In this document: positions 36,583-49,515 of the stretch, piece by piece
How the letters are laid out: every line of letters begins with the position of its first letter
Numbering within the stretch: position 1 is the stretch's first letter
Origin: Rhodamnia argentea
Taxonomy: Eukaryota > Streptophyta > Magnoliopsida > Myrtales > Myrtaceae
Direction of reading: 5' to 3'
Assembly: GCF_020921035.1 (NCBI RefSeq)
Contig: NC_063154.1
Location: forward strand, 7,874,001-7,938,000
DNA length: 64,000 nucleotides
The notes under the pieces: generated by a model
Told to the model about the DNA's origin: nothing
Seen by the model: only the letters and a program-made list of their open reading frames with translations
Database searches by the model: none
Position numbers and translations under genes: made by a program

Positions 36583-39500
36583 ATGATGCTGGAAACGGTC
36601 GATCCAGGGAAGAGGACAGTGCTTGTCGTGCTGCTCATCATGGTGAGCAGTGCCTGGGCAGAGGACAGGCTCATAAACCCATCGAAGCTGGAGATGTTCG
36701 TGGACAAGCTTCCTGACATGCCCAAGGTCCAAGGTTTCGACGTTGTGGGCGGTGTTCCTCGGCCCAAATCTCTGAACATTGGCATGTACGAGATCCGCTG
36801 GGTAAGAAAGTACACACCCTTTTACTTCATCTTCTTCCCGGCATCTCTCTGCAACTCTCTCCCTCTCTCTCTCTCTCTGAAACTCTCTCCGTCTCTTGGG
36901 TGTTAGACCATGTTCTTCTTGGGTTTCCTCTGATTCATCATCATATTATATGTCGGCATTCCATGGTTCGTAGAGTTGCGGGCTTGCCCTTCGCAGAGCA
37001 ATCTCGTTCTTCTCCATTGGGAACTCATGGTGCAACACTGCAACTCGTTCCGTTCACGTATTTTGACGCTCATTAAATGATAAACAGCGATTATTTTCGG
37101 TGGATTCCAGTTCTTTCTTTCTTTTCTTTTCTCTTTTTTCAGTCGGAAGGATTCCAGTTCATTTGGGTCAATCTGCAAGAAATTCCATTTCCGATCTAAA
37201 CAAGGAAAAGAAACAAAGACACGCAATCGGAAATTGATTTCTCAAGCTAGGCTTGTGAGTTTGGTCTATGAACTCAACCTTGCATTGCTAGCAAAATCCA
37301 AGTGCGCTTCACGTGAAAGACCGACTCTTTTCCATTTTTTTCCCCTTTTTTATCTTTATTCTTGGGGGTCAGCAAATAAAGAATTTCATTTTACTATGGT
37401 TGGTGAAACATTCCTTTTAGTATGTGCCCATAATTGTTCCCCATCTCGATTTCTTTAAGCAAAGATAAGATTAGGACATGCCTTTGGATTAAAGACGCAA
37501 TCATAAATTAACTCAACTCATTTTACAATTCGTTGGATGAGAGGGGAATAGATCATGCACCAATCTTTGTTATCTAACGCGACGAGATTCGCCGAATTTT
37601 TCATAGAACGAAGCGTGATTCCAAAAAGAACTGTGATTAACCCGAAGCAATTGGTTCGGGTTTGATTGGTCATTAACATGAATCAAATATTTAATCAAAA
37701 TGAAAATCATTCTTTCTGACTTCTGGTCTTTAATTAATCATGGTTTGTGCCCCCTTTTCTAGACATCTCCACCTCCACTCTTCTAGTCGATACTTTTTTT
37801 AGCAACTAGAATTTAATATTGCGAAATACGATTGGACTAGGTTAATGTGAATTGGATTAATTAATGGGTTAGAAGCTTTTTGGGAGAATTAATTATTAAT
37901 GATTTCGTGACAAACCTCAATGGCATGTTACAAGGACAATAATTTATGTAGTTGGGTGCTCATGTTGACCATTATGTTGTCCGTCGTTTTGTTATGCAAA
38001 GTTTCTGCTTTTGCTTTTCTCAGAAATTCCACAGGGACCTCCCCCCGACCCCGGTGTTCGCCTTCGGCACGTCCCAGACCACCGCCACTGTTCCCGGTCC
38101 CACCATCGAGGCCCTCCACGGCGTCGGCACTTACGTGACGTGGCAAAATTACCTCCCTTCGAAGCACATCCTCCCGTGGGACCCGACCATCCCGACCGCG
38201 GTGCCCCGCACCAGGAGGGGCATCCCCACCGTGGTTCACCTCCATGGCGGGATCCACGAGCCCAAAAGCGACGGACACTCGCACTCGTGGTTCACCGCCG
38301 GGTTCCGAGAGTGGGGGCCCACTTGGACCAAGAAAAAATATCACTACAACAATAACCAACATCCCGGGAACATGTGGTATCATGATCATGCCATGGGGTT
38401 GACCCGAGTCAACCTATTGGCCGGCTTGATTGGGGCCTATGTCCTCCGCCACCCCGAAGTGGAGTCCCCACTCGAGCTCCCCGCCAGCAGCGAGTTCGAT
38501 CGCCCGTTGGTTGTGTTCGATCGGAGCTTCTGCGTGGACGGCTCCATATACATGAATTCTACCGGAAACAACCCTTCCATCCACCCTCAGTGGCAGCCGG
38601 AGTATTTTGGCGACGCGATCATAGTGAACGGCAAGGCGTGGCCTTACATGGTGGTACGGCGTCGAAAGTACCGATTCCGCATCATCAACGCTAGCAATGC
38701 GAGGTTCTTCAAGTTCTTTTTCACAAATGGATTGGAAATCGTCCACGTGGCGGCTGACTCGGCCTACCTCGAGGAGCCAGTGCCGGCCAACGAGACCCTT
38801 GTGGCCCCATCCGAGATCGTCGACGTGGTGGTGGACTTCTCCAAGTCGAAGTCTGACCACGCCATCCTAGCCAACGACGCGGCATACCCGTACCCGTCGG
38901 GTGATCCGGTCAATGAGGCCAACAGTAAGGTCATGAAGTTCATCATCAAGAAAGACCGGGAAACCGACGGGTCGAGGATACCCGAGAAGCTTATCAAGTA
39001 CCCGGCAGCCGACCTATCCGAGGCTTCGCGCACCCGGTACATCACGATGTACGAGTACACGAGCGATGCGGACGAGCCGACGCACCTCTACCTGAATGGC
39101 AAGCCGTTCGACGACCCGGCCACGGAGACCCCGAGGGAGGGGTCGACGGAGGTGTGGAACGTGATCAACCTCACGGACGACAACCACCCGCTGCACATCC
39201 ACCTGGGGCTGTTCAAGGTGGTGGATCAGACGGAGCTGGTGGACCTGGAGGAGTTCAAGGGCTGCATGATGAAATGGTACGACGCGGAGAGGTGCCACGT
39301 GGGGGAGCACGCACGTGGCCAGAAGCTAGGGGTGCGCCCTCACGAGAAGGGGTGGAAGAACGTGTACAAGATGACTCCCGGGTACGTGACGACGATAGTG
39401 GTCCGATTTTCCTACATCCACTCCAATTCGCCGTACCCGTTCGACGCCACGGCGGAGCCCGGCTACGTCTACCATTGCCATGTAAGTACAGCAAACTACA

Positions 39501-40586
39501 TATATAGCATTCGTTCATGTTTTTTTCCTCATCATTTGTTTCTTTTTCTCATATATTTCAAAATTATCCTAATTGAGAATTTTGCAATACTACTCGTCAA
39601 GAACTCTCACTTTAGTCTAAGATTTGCTTTCACAAAAGCTGAAAAATAAAAGAACAAAATCCGACATCGAGAACAAAAGCAGAGGTCAATCGTTCCTGAA
39701 TCGGAACGTTGGGTTCTGCTAGCTCTGCTTCAAAGGCGAGACTTGCTACAATTAGCTTAAGCTCCGTTCATTTTATGGAAAATGAATTATTCGAAAAATT
39801 GATTTTTCAAAAATGATGACTTATATTAGTCGAAGTAATTAGTTAATAAGAAATATTTTCCTCATGGACCATAATTTATGTTTCAATATTTCGTGGACAA
39901 CGAGATTTTTTTTTTCTGCTCATTTATTGTTGTGAACAATATCAGCAATCATTTTCTTGAAAAATATTCTTAAATTATTTATTTTTCGCGAAAGTATTTG
40001 GTGAATATTATTGAAATGCGGGTCGGATCCCACCCCGGGTGGGGTGGGGTGGCAAAGTTAATGCCTTGTGTCACGGGGTGTACCCAATTGCGAATCTGAC
40101 ACGACGATTGAATGCGAAGCTTTTTCCGGATCCTCTTACATTCTGCATAGACTTTCGATTCAGACTGATGTGTCCTGTCCAGTTCCGTAAAATTGAATAG
40201 GCCGAACACTAACTATTTGAAAAAAACGTTACCATAAAAATGACCGTTTGAAAGTAATTAATCGTTTGATTAAAAAAATAATTAATCTATAAAATATATT
40301 TTTATTATAAAAAATTATATTGAAATATTTTCATGGATGCCGTACATATTTTTTGTTTACTCATTTTTCATAAGTGATGCAAGTAATCGTTTTTTTACGG
40401 AAATATTCTTTGGATCGTATATTTTTTCGCGGAACGATCGAACCGGTTACGGGCTTTTCGCCGAACAAGAATGGGCCTTATTGTTTTGGGCCGTGATGCT
40501 GTGGTGTAACAACAAGTGGTTGAAATGGGCAGATCTTGGATCACGAGGACAACGTAATGATGAGGCCTCTGAAGTTCATCAAATGA
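36583..40586 (+). CDS. multicopper oxidase, LPR1/LPR2-like ferroxidase, 3 exons
   Basis: Exons are 36583-36801, 38024-39481 and 40533-40586, all in phase 0, giving 576 residues. Residues about 12-26 form a signal peptide (LVVLLIMVSSAWA), so the protein is secreted. Copper sites are visible: HLHGG at about 145-149, WYHDHAMG at about 191-198, HPLHIH at about 461-466, and YHCH at 556-559 followed by ILDHEDN. The second intron cuts directly after YHCH. The last exon codes only ILDHEDNVMMRPLKFIK, yet it holds part of the last copper-binding motif. The wording, including FDRSF..DGSIYMN and YEYTSDADEPTHLYLNG, fits the plant LPR group, which oxidises Fe(II) in the root apoplast and stops root growth under low phosphate. 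That role is inferred from similarity. The first of two adjacent Met codons is taken as start. Intron 2 contains MITE-like repeats. Confidence 0.95.
39755..39985. mobile_element. family B short element in intron 2 of the oxidase gene
   Basis: It starts GCTCCGTTCATTTTATGG and ends TTATTTTTCGCGAAAG, and shares inner words with 27420-27655 and 41880-42042. A further related stretch follows at 40205-40440. Confidence 0.5.
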
Positions 40587-42514
40587 AGAGAAAGGCCCAC
40601 CGCGTGTTGCTCACAAGAGGCCCAGAACAAGGTCAGCTCTAAACCAGAAACCCTAGCTTAGTACTCCCTCTCGAGAATTCATTTCTCTGTATTATGATTA
40701 TTTCTGAGGTGATATTTTCTCTCTCTCTTTCTTTTTCTTCGCAATTTTCGAAAGGAGAAATTGACTGACGTGTATTCTATTTGCAGGATCAAATTCTAGG
40801 TGACGTGTATGGATGGAGAACATATGCACGGATCATCTCCAAGTGAATAGGTAAAAATAAAAAAAAAGTTGGGAAAATTTGTCTCGCATACGAGATTTTT
40901 ATGTTGTTTATACACATGCAGTCTCCCTCCACTGATAGCTTGAGATTTTTGCGCCGGACATTGTAATATGGTACCGGAGCTGGGTTTTGTCCCGGTTTAT
41001 TTGCGTGCGCGGTCTCATGTTGGTAAAATTCCACGTGGTGTCGCTATGTCGTCTTGCGCGTGAGATACGGTGTTAAAAGCATGCTTACATGGCACGTTTT
41101 TTGAAATTTACATGATCTTTATATACATGTAACATCATTTTATCTATTGGCTGAAAAGTTTTTAGGTTTGATATTCTAACGGGGTGAAATGGATGCAAGA
41201 GATGCTATTATATGTATTTTTTTTTTCTTTTTTGGGTTGTGGAAGTCGGAATATACGAAGAGAAAAAAGAGATATTTACTGAACCGTGAAAAAGAAAAAC
41301 GAATGTAAGACTGTGTAAACCGTGAAAAATGGAAATAGTTACTAAAGGAGATCGTGAACATAGATTAGATCGGAGAATGTTTATTTCGTAATAATTTGTC
41401 AAGGCTAATGCTCTATTTATTTCGTAATAAATTAATAAATTTTTTTAAAAAATTCTTATAAATAATAGCTCGTATCGCTGATAGTAATGAAAAAACAAAA
41501 AATATTTTCATCACGAAAAATTACAAATTAAGGCATGAAGTGCTATCATTTTTATCGAAAGAGGATTCAAAGTGGACCTTATTTAAAAAAGGCATGAAGT
41601 GGCCATACCAATCTCAAAGAAAGATCTAACCTTGTCAGCGGCCAAATCGGATGGTTGATCAAGGGCTGGCCTCCTCGGCCACGAGTGAGGATTGCCTCAC
41701 CTATGGTCGGAAAGGTTGTGACCCGCAACAAAGAAAAAAAAAAAAACGAAATGAGAAAAAAAGGAAAAATAAATAAAAATAATTTAAAGTCAAAATTGTT
41801 TTTGGACAAAAACGTTTTTGACATATCGGAATATTTGGCTAGCCGGCAAGGTTAGACCCTTAGGTAAAACCGCTATGGTCAATTCATGCCTTAGTTGAAA
41901 AATTTTCTTTAGTATTTAAACATAAATTGTTATCGATAATGGAAACATTTTTATTGACTAATTGATTCAAGCGATACAAGCGATCATTTAATAAAAATAT
42001 ATTCAAATCGATTCATTTTTCGCGAAAATAACGTACCCTAAGTTACAAAATCATGTTGAATTTTAGATGATTTTGAGACTTGATAGGTCTAACGAGAATC
42101 TTAAATCCAAATTCGACTAATTAGATTACTAAAATACCAATATCCTTTCGGAATATACTTGGTTATTAAAGTAATTAGATTTTTCCCGAAATGATAGCAT
42201 CGCAATACCTTGAAATTTTGTCTCGTTTGACGATCGAGTATCTAATTATTTTTCTTTTCAATTAATTACCTTAACTATTTTCCAAATGTGTGTCAATATG
42301 AAAAAAATCGGGGAAGGAAAATGCAAACATCTTCGCATTGGAGTGCTATGAGGCCTCTTCTAACCAAATTGCGTCAATAGAGACATTGAAGGGCTAAATT
42401 GTCCAAAACCACGCATTTCTCATTTAGTATTTTGGGGTTTACGTAACTTTTTTTTTTTTTCATCAAAGGTTTGAGGTTTATGCTTTTTATTGTTGTTGTT
42501 TTCGGGGAAAAATG
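40587..42514. other. intergenic region after the oxidase gene
   Basis: The oxidase 3' UTR should take up the first few hundred bases. A family B element lies at 41880-42042 and a poly(T) micro-insertion with imperfect 13 bp repeats at 42431-42482. No gene is visible. Confidence 0.45.
41880..42042. mobile_element. family B short element
   Basis: The words TTTAAACATAAATTGTTATC and ATTCATTTTTCGCGAAAATA match the family seen at 27420 and 39755. It has no coding capacity. Confidence 0.45.
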
Positions 42515-42870
42515 ACATAAATGGGTTTTGAACTTGGCTTAACGGTTAATGTGGTATCTGAATTTTTAATTTATTCAATGTGGTCCATGAATTTTAACCC
42601 GATATGCAATGTGATTCATGAACTATTAATTTGTTTCGGGACCGTATGAAAATATTCGATGATGTCCATGATCTCGAATTAATTGAAAAATAATAGTGAA
42701 CAATTTCATATAGTACACGGACTACATTAATCATGTACCAAAAGTACAGGTGAACAAATTAAAAGTTCATAAACTATATCGCACATTTAGCTGAAGTTTA
42801 GGAATTATATCAAATAAGTTAAAAATCTATGACCATATTATATAAATGAGCCAAAGTTTAGAAAATATTT
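42515..42870. mobile_element. foldback element, family F
   Basis: The left half has units like CAATGTGGTCCATGAATTTT and the right half their inverse (AAAAGTTCATAAACTATATC, TAAAAATCTATGACCATATT). The left end AAAATGACATAAATGGG faces TTTTTGGCATTATGTC. Units are about 35 bp. There is no coding capacity. Confidence 0.55.
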
Positions 42871-43646
42871 TTGGCATTATGTCTTGTTTTTGGTAAGTGA
42901 TTTGGGGTTTATGTATAAACGAGAGGATAAAGCGCGATATTTCAACCGGCGAAAATTTAGAACGGAGGAAGTGTAAGTCCAAGCCCTCCGTTGTTCCTCG
43001 ACGGCAAGAGTGGAGAGTGGGAGGAGAAGGCACGTTCACTCCATTGTTCTCTCCCTCGTGAGCTCGAATGGAACGCAACGTACATCGTGGTCCGACCGCT
43101 TTTGTCCGTCGTCTCTCTGGTCTTACAGAACAAGCGAAGCACTAACCAAGCTAAGGTCTCTTTCTCTCTCGCTCTCTCTCTGCGTGGTTTTATCTTTTGT
43201 CTGCTATTCCTACCAGAAAATAGAATCGCTGGGGAAAATGTTGCAACTACGAAACTGGGTTTGCTGTAGATGTTCATTTCGGCGCAATTTCGGTGAACTT
43301 GTGCAAAATTAGCTCATATAGATGAAATGGAGATGGCGATTGCTCTTGTTCTGATTCTTTTGTTTTTTTTTCTTTTTTTTCAGACTAGTTTGTTTCTTCT
43401 TTGATTCTGTGATGGCGTATGGCTGCAATGTCTTGTTAAGCAGCCGCTAGATTGGCAAAGGAATTATTTTTTTATTTTTTATTTTAGTTTCGTTTGTTTA
43501 TCTTAGGACAACTCCTTTGCCAAAACTAATCCTGTTCATCTTTATTAGGATATTGGTTAAAAGGTTACTCCAAGCGAAGGTATCAGCTTCCTTACTCTAA
43601 GGAGCAATAGAGAAAGCCACGCAGAGCAATTTGAGCTGTGGAAGAA

Positions 43647-46600
43647 ATGGCAGTGCAGCTTAGCTGGCCATTTCCTTCAATAAGCGGCAGTGGCAGTTTC
43701 ACAACCAATTCCCGGCTATCTACGACAAAGCCAGGCAAATTCTGCATGGCTTCATACCATCCATCAGTTAAATGGGCTAAATTTGGTGTTCTTATTGCGA
43801 TTTTCTTGATTCTTTGAGGCTGTAGATTGTTTAACGTGAGGTACCGGTACTGTGCAGTGGAAGAGAGATTATACAAGTGTAATGATAGTGCCCACTGGGG
43901 TTGGTGCGTCCATCGGAGGATATGCCGGCGATGCTTTGCCTGTTGCCCGCACTCTCTCTTCGGTGGTCGATTGCCTCATCTCTCACCCCAATGTACAGCT
44001 CATTTTTTTCCTTCTCTATCATATGTTTCTTATTGATGGTATAATTGTATACTGGAGTGTGTGAATGGTTCTCATGGGTGCGCATGGTGATGCTCTGCAT
44101 TCATGGTAGCTTTATCTTTGCTTTAGTTTACTTCTTTGTTGCATAAATGTAGATCGATCAGGAACACTAATTGATTAAGAAGAATGCTGCAGAATTGCCA
44201 AGATGAAATTCTTGTGTGCCTGGTTGTATTCTGGTGGATATGAATGGAGGCTTATGAAATTGTCAGAAGCAACTTAAGTCATGCATCTGTTTTAAATTTC
44301 TGCTTTCAAGTTCCCTTGGAATGGCCAAGGAGTTAAACTGAAGTTTGTGATCTTGCTAAGACAATGAGACTCATTTTTTTCCCCTTAGAGGGTAGCTCAG
44401 TCCACTATGATCATGAGTGCATCTCCGTCATTTGCAACTTGGAACTACTCTGGGATCTACTTGCCTTATTACAACCATAGTGTGGATCAACCAATGTGTT
44501 TAAGTGGTTTGACTATTTTGTGTATTAGATGCAGCTGAATCAAAGATAAACTTGTAGTGTATGGTAGCATGCACCTATTGTATGACTGGAGTCTGGGCAC
44601 AAAGAAAGAAAAGCAGGGAAATTTAAAGAAAAGAAATAAAGGAAGGAATTATATATTTTTGGTAATGTGTGTCCTCTACTTGATGTCCAGGGAGAATTTT
44701 GAACTGCAATCCTGGATCCACTGGTTATTGTCAGATAAATGAATATTATTACAGATGAACAATCTGGTGGCACAGTTCATGGGTGCTTATATATGTTGGT
44801 TGCATGTTTATTTTGTGACTCTGCAATGATCACATATGCCGATGCATAATACAACTTGTAGTTCAACAGGTTCTTAATGCAGCAATGCTCTACTGGCCAA
44901 TGCCTAATGTGTTATATGTTGAAGGCCATGCTCTTGATCGGTTTGCAGAAGGCTTATGGGCACTGCAGCCTGTTCACCAAAATAAGGTTGTACTGTGCGC
45001 TTCATTTGTCTTTAGAGCATCAACCATCTTCTGTGTACTTCATGAACTGAATACATGGGACTCGTGACACACCAAAGGTTGGTCTTGTTCTTGATGCTGC
45101 AATAGAAGAAGAGGTCCGAGTTCGTCATTTACAAGTCGCTGATGCGACAAGAGCTTCCCTTGGTTTGCCTGTTCTGGAATATATTGTCACGGATACTGCA
45201 CTAGAGGTCCGATACTTTACTTTCTCTGACATCGCGGTGCTGGTTTATTGTTCTAATTTCGTTTGACCTTTATATGTTCACTTTCCCCTCCCTTTTAAGA
45301 TTCTTTTTCTTAGGGCACTCATTTAGCTTAATATGTTATAGTGCATTTATATTTAAGACTATTTTTATAGGTAATATAGGATATTTCTAACTCACTAAAG
45401 ATGAAAAATTTTGGTAACTTTACACATCACAAGACATTGGAACATGTGAACCTTGCTTCTTCTTTTTCCCATTAACTATAGCTTTATCAAATGCCCTAAG
45501 AGCACTGTTTAACAAAACCCCTTTTTTTGAATGTGCGTCGATGACACATTTGCTCTCACTGATCAGTAATTATATTTTGGTTTGAAAGCTCGCTATACTT
45601 TAACGTTAATTTGTGTCCCTTTATTGCAGAGTGTTTCTTGCCCACTCTCCTTAAATTGCTTTCGTGTGGCTTCATTTATGGTTTGAAGCATTATAAACCT
45701 TTTTGTAATAAATACGAATTCTCATGAATTTTGAGACTCGAATTAATTTTCATAAATTGTATTTTCAGGTGGAGAAGTGGATCGATCCTGAGAATGGCCA
45801 TTCTACTGGGAGGATAAAGCATCCTGGTGCACTATTGAGAGCTGTACAAACTTTAGTTAGCAGAGCAAAGGTAAATGCTGTTGCTGTTGTGGGACGCTTC
45901 CCGGATGATGATTTGGATGATGCGGATGATTATCGACAAGGAGTGGTATGAATATCGTTGGATTTGGATTCCTTATTCCCCATCTAATAAGTAGTACTTG
46001 CCAATCAGAGCTCTATGAGAAAGCCAACTTCATCTATAGATTGTTCGTGTATGGAAATGAACTCCTTCTTAGCTTTGCGGGATACTTTTCCTCATCAGTT
46101 GATTACTCTGTTCAGGGAATAGATGATATAGCAGGAGTTGAGGCACTCATAAGTCATTTAGTGGTAAAGGAGTTTCAGATACCATGTGCGCATGCTCCTG
46201 CTATGTCACCTCTGCCCCTGAGCCTCTCTCTCTCCCCAAAATCGGCTGCAGAGGAGGTTAGTGCTTCTATGGAAACCATCTTTCTCTATCTGGTGGTGTG
46301 TATCTGTGTGTGTGTATGGTAGTTGGTGCGGGCAGGTCAGTGGCTGTGTACCCTGTCATGCACGCGCATATGATATTACTCCACCTTATATGCCCGTTGG
46401 AAATATTGTGAATAATCAATTTCCTATGGACAAGCCAGAATATCTTAGTAGTGAAGTAAACAGCTTTTACAGTGCTGCCTCAGTGGATGTTTTAAATATG
46501 GCACGAGATCCACTGCAATAGAGCATGTCTATAAAGAATCCAAATTAGTCTGATGTGTTGATAGTGAAAATTCTCTTATCAACTTATTTCCCCACTTATC

Positions 46601-48024
46601 AATGTTTCATGCTAGCATTCTAACTTATTGTTGGTTCTAGCTTGATATAAAGGTTGAAATACTTCTCAGTGCTTTTGTCGATTTCTATATTTACATAGAA
46701 CTTTCAAAATGCTATGTTGCTTCGATGTTTTGTTACACTCTACAAGTTATGATCTTACTTTAGTTTGAATGAGTAGCTTCTGGAGACCATAGTGGTCTTG
46801 GGCTGCAACTATATGGAACACTCGAGACTTTTTCTGAACAAATATGGAATTTTGTGCATTTTCAATTGCTCATGCTTGTGTGATTCTTTGTGCTTAATGT
46901 GAGTCTTAATTCATATTTTTTTCTTTTCTGAGTCATAATGTGTGGGCCTTGTAGATAGGATATACATTCCTTCCCTGCGTGCTTGCTGGGCTAAGCAACG
47001 CACCTCAGTACTTGGTCGACGAATCGGAGTTTATGGAGAAAAGGTGCATATTAGGCAGTGATGTTGATAGTGTTGTTCTTCCTATGGATGCTTGTGGAGG
47101 TGATGGTGCTCTTGCTTTCGCAACAAGGAAAAAGAAGGTAATTGTACAAATGCAATACTGCTTTCTACTAAAATTCTTTCTCTGAAGTTTTGTTAACAGA
47201 AAAGACTTGATGGCATTACTCAAAAGGAAAAAGCAACCAGGTTGCCTTGAATATAGCCAAAAGAAGTGTTATTCAACATTTTCCTCTCTTTTACTTATTT
47301 CAGCCGCTGATAATTGTTGTGGAGGAGAATGAAACAGTTCTCAATGACACACCTGACAAGCTACAGATTGAAGCGGTATGAAACCGAAGCCTAGCTCATT
47401 CTCTTCTTCCATAATCTTTTGTGTTGAGATCCAATGAAACTTTGGGAGAAAAGTTTGATGCCAGTAGGATTGTCAACAGCCTTATTCTTCTCGTTTCCCA
47501 AGAGATGCAATAACTGGATTAAAAGCTTCACAAACACACAGTTATGCCTTTCAATGAGGGCTTCCTTAGTTAGGACTAAGTGGTAGTTTTGAGACCGAGT
47601 AATATCAATAAAATCGTATTTCTATTGCTTTAATTATAAGGAATACTGAGTCTGGGGCATCCGACCCTTATCTGTTTGCTGAAAATTTTATGTAAAGCTG
47701 GTGGAAACAGTTGATCCATGAATTCTCAATATCTAAAACTCTATGCAATGATAAGAATCTGAAACAAAGAAAAACGGAAACTCTATGCAATATGCTCTCT
47801 TCACGTCTTATGATAATCTGTTACCGCTGAAAAGCATGAAACAATATCTATTGTCTGTACAGGTAAAGGTTTCTAATTACTGGGAAGCAATAGGTGTTAT
47901 CGCAGCTCATAGGGCCGGTGTGCTCCCAGATGCTTTAAGAAGGAACAGGATAGGCAACATCTGCAGCGTTTCAGTTGCACCTCATAATGGTAGTGTAGTT
48001 GCTCATTTTGCCTCTTCTGCTTGA
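43647..48024 (+). CDS. DUF3326 family protein, plastid-type, 9 coding exons
   Basis: Exons are about 43647-43766 (or -43787), then 43858-43992, 44870-44986, 45078-45206, 45769-45945, 46116-46256, 46955-47137, 47304-47375 and 47863-48024. All later junctions are phase 0. Length is 411 or 418 residues; the first donor is uncertain because neither choice is a strong site. The first exon (MAVQLSWPFPSISGSGSFTT..) is Ser/Thr-rich without acids, like a chloroplast transit peptide. The body has VMIVPTGVGASIGGYAGDAL, PNVLYVEGHALDRF, VVGRFPDDDLDDADDYRQGV, VVKEFQIPCAHAPA, DACGGDGALAFA, VVEENETVLNDTP and NYWEAIGVIAAHRAGV. I recall these as the DUF3326 family shared by plants and cyanobacteria. Its biochemical role is not known to me. 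A non-coding first exon ending at 43155 (CTAAG|GTCTCT) followed by an acceptor near 43548 is possible. Confidence 0.88.
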
Positions 48025-48210
48025 TCTGATGTAGAGGCGCCTCATTCAAAATACATCGTTATGGCAAGTGTCATGTAGAGGACTCATTTGCGATATCAAG
48101 TACTTTAGATTGACCGATGTCTTCTTTTTTATCTTTTCACCTCGGTGTTACGAGTGTTGTACCTAATTAGAAATAGGACCGACGCTTTCGTGGTTTGCTA
48201 TCGCGGTTGA

Positions 48211-48246
<36 letters not shown>

Positions 48247-49339
48247 GTGGGTCACTAAGCTGGCCGACATACTTGCTCTGAAACATGCCTTAGGTGTTTG
48301 ATGGGACACCAAACAGATGGTCAAGACATACGAACGTACTACGGTGGTAATGGTCCTCACATCCTCCCTTGAATACCTCATGGACTTGTTTCCATCGATT
48401 AATTGGGTGTTGTACGTAGCTATCGTTCACTGTCCGGAAAACTCTGTATTATGCCAATTTCTGACTTTTGAGGACTGCTATGCATTACCTACAAGTTGTG
48501 TGGCCTTGCCGAATGGCGCTCGCCAAGGATTTCCCAGAGGACTCGGACTCCACCAGAGGTCACTCGGCGGTCCTCCACAAGCTTAGGTACTTCCACAGGT
48601 AGCTGTCTTTATTGAATCTGAGTGTTGCTAGCTGCGAAAAATACAGCGCCCCGAACAGGACACGTCTGATCGAGTCACGGGGCACACGTGGCTCGTGCTG
48701 GCTTCCCTTGCTCGGGCTAGTGTTCCATCTTTGCAATGTGCACAAAAGGAAGATCATGAAACTTTGCCTTTCTACCATGTGTTACAGTGCAAAATTCCGG
48801 AAGCTGAAGTTACAGCAACTCCAAAGCTTTTGCTTCGGCGAACCTTTCGTATGCAATATCCACCTTTTGGACATCAAGAGTCTTCCCAATTTTTTCCACT
48901 GCTTTCACAGAACGTCAAAAAGGCGAAAAAGGAAGATGAAAGAGACAATTTTCTGCATGTCGCTTTCTGACCGGACGATCATTGTAGTACCACAACCAAC
49001 GACAGGATCAAACCTTGACGACTTCTTTTCTAGTCCTTTCCAACCTTTCATGATTGGAACATCATTCGTCAAAATCACCCTTCGCATTCACGAGTTGGTT
49101 CTTGGTGGTGGTCTCTGTTGATTTATTCGTTCATTTTCCCCTTTTTTTTGTTGGTCGAAGTTTTCATTCACTCGTAGCTTTCTTAATATCAGCTGATGAT
49201 CACTGTCACAACACATGGCTTGCTTGCTTTCTCCCACTTCCAAGGCAGGCTTTTTCCTGGAGAGCCTGGGGACAATGGATACATCTTTGACTTCACCAAG
49301 GATTTGAAAAAGAAAAAATCAAAAAAATTATTCAACAAG

Positions 49340-49515
49340 TATAAAAGACGTCTACATTAGCTCTGGCAGTGTCCGTAGAATGGTAGGAATTGGCCGGATA
49401 GACTGAATTGATACAAATGCGAAAAAGTATAGGAATATAATCAAATTAAAAGGTTAATGACTAAATTGATGCATATACAATAGGTTTAGAACTTTTTTTT
49501 TTTTGGGTGCTTTTT
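49340..49515. mobile_element. foldback element, family A, right arm only
   Basis: CTACATTAGCTCTGGCAGTG matches the inner block of family A. It is followed by inverse units (AGGTTAATGACTAAATTGAT) and the end CAATAGGTTTAGAACTTTTT. The left arm is missing. Confidence 0.55.

Noticed and set aside
37928..38389. Minus-strand 153-codon frame inside the oxidase exon
   Set aside because: GC-rich shadow of the real coding strand; no family features.
48612..49121. 169-codon plus-strand frame after the DUF3326 gene
   Set aside because: It has no ATG start at the listed left end, no recognisable domain and mixed composition; likely chance.
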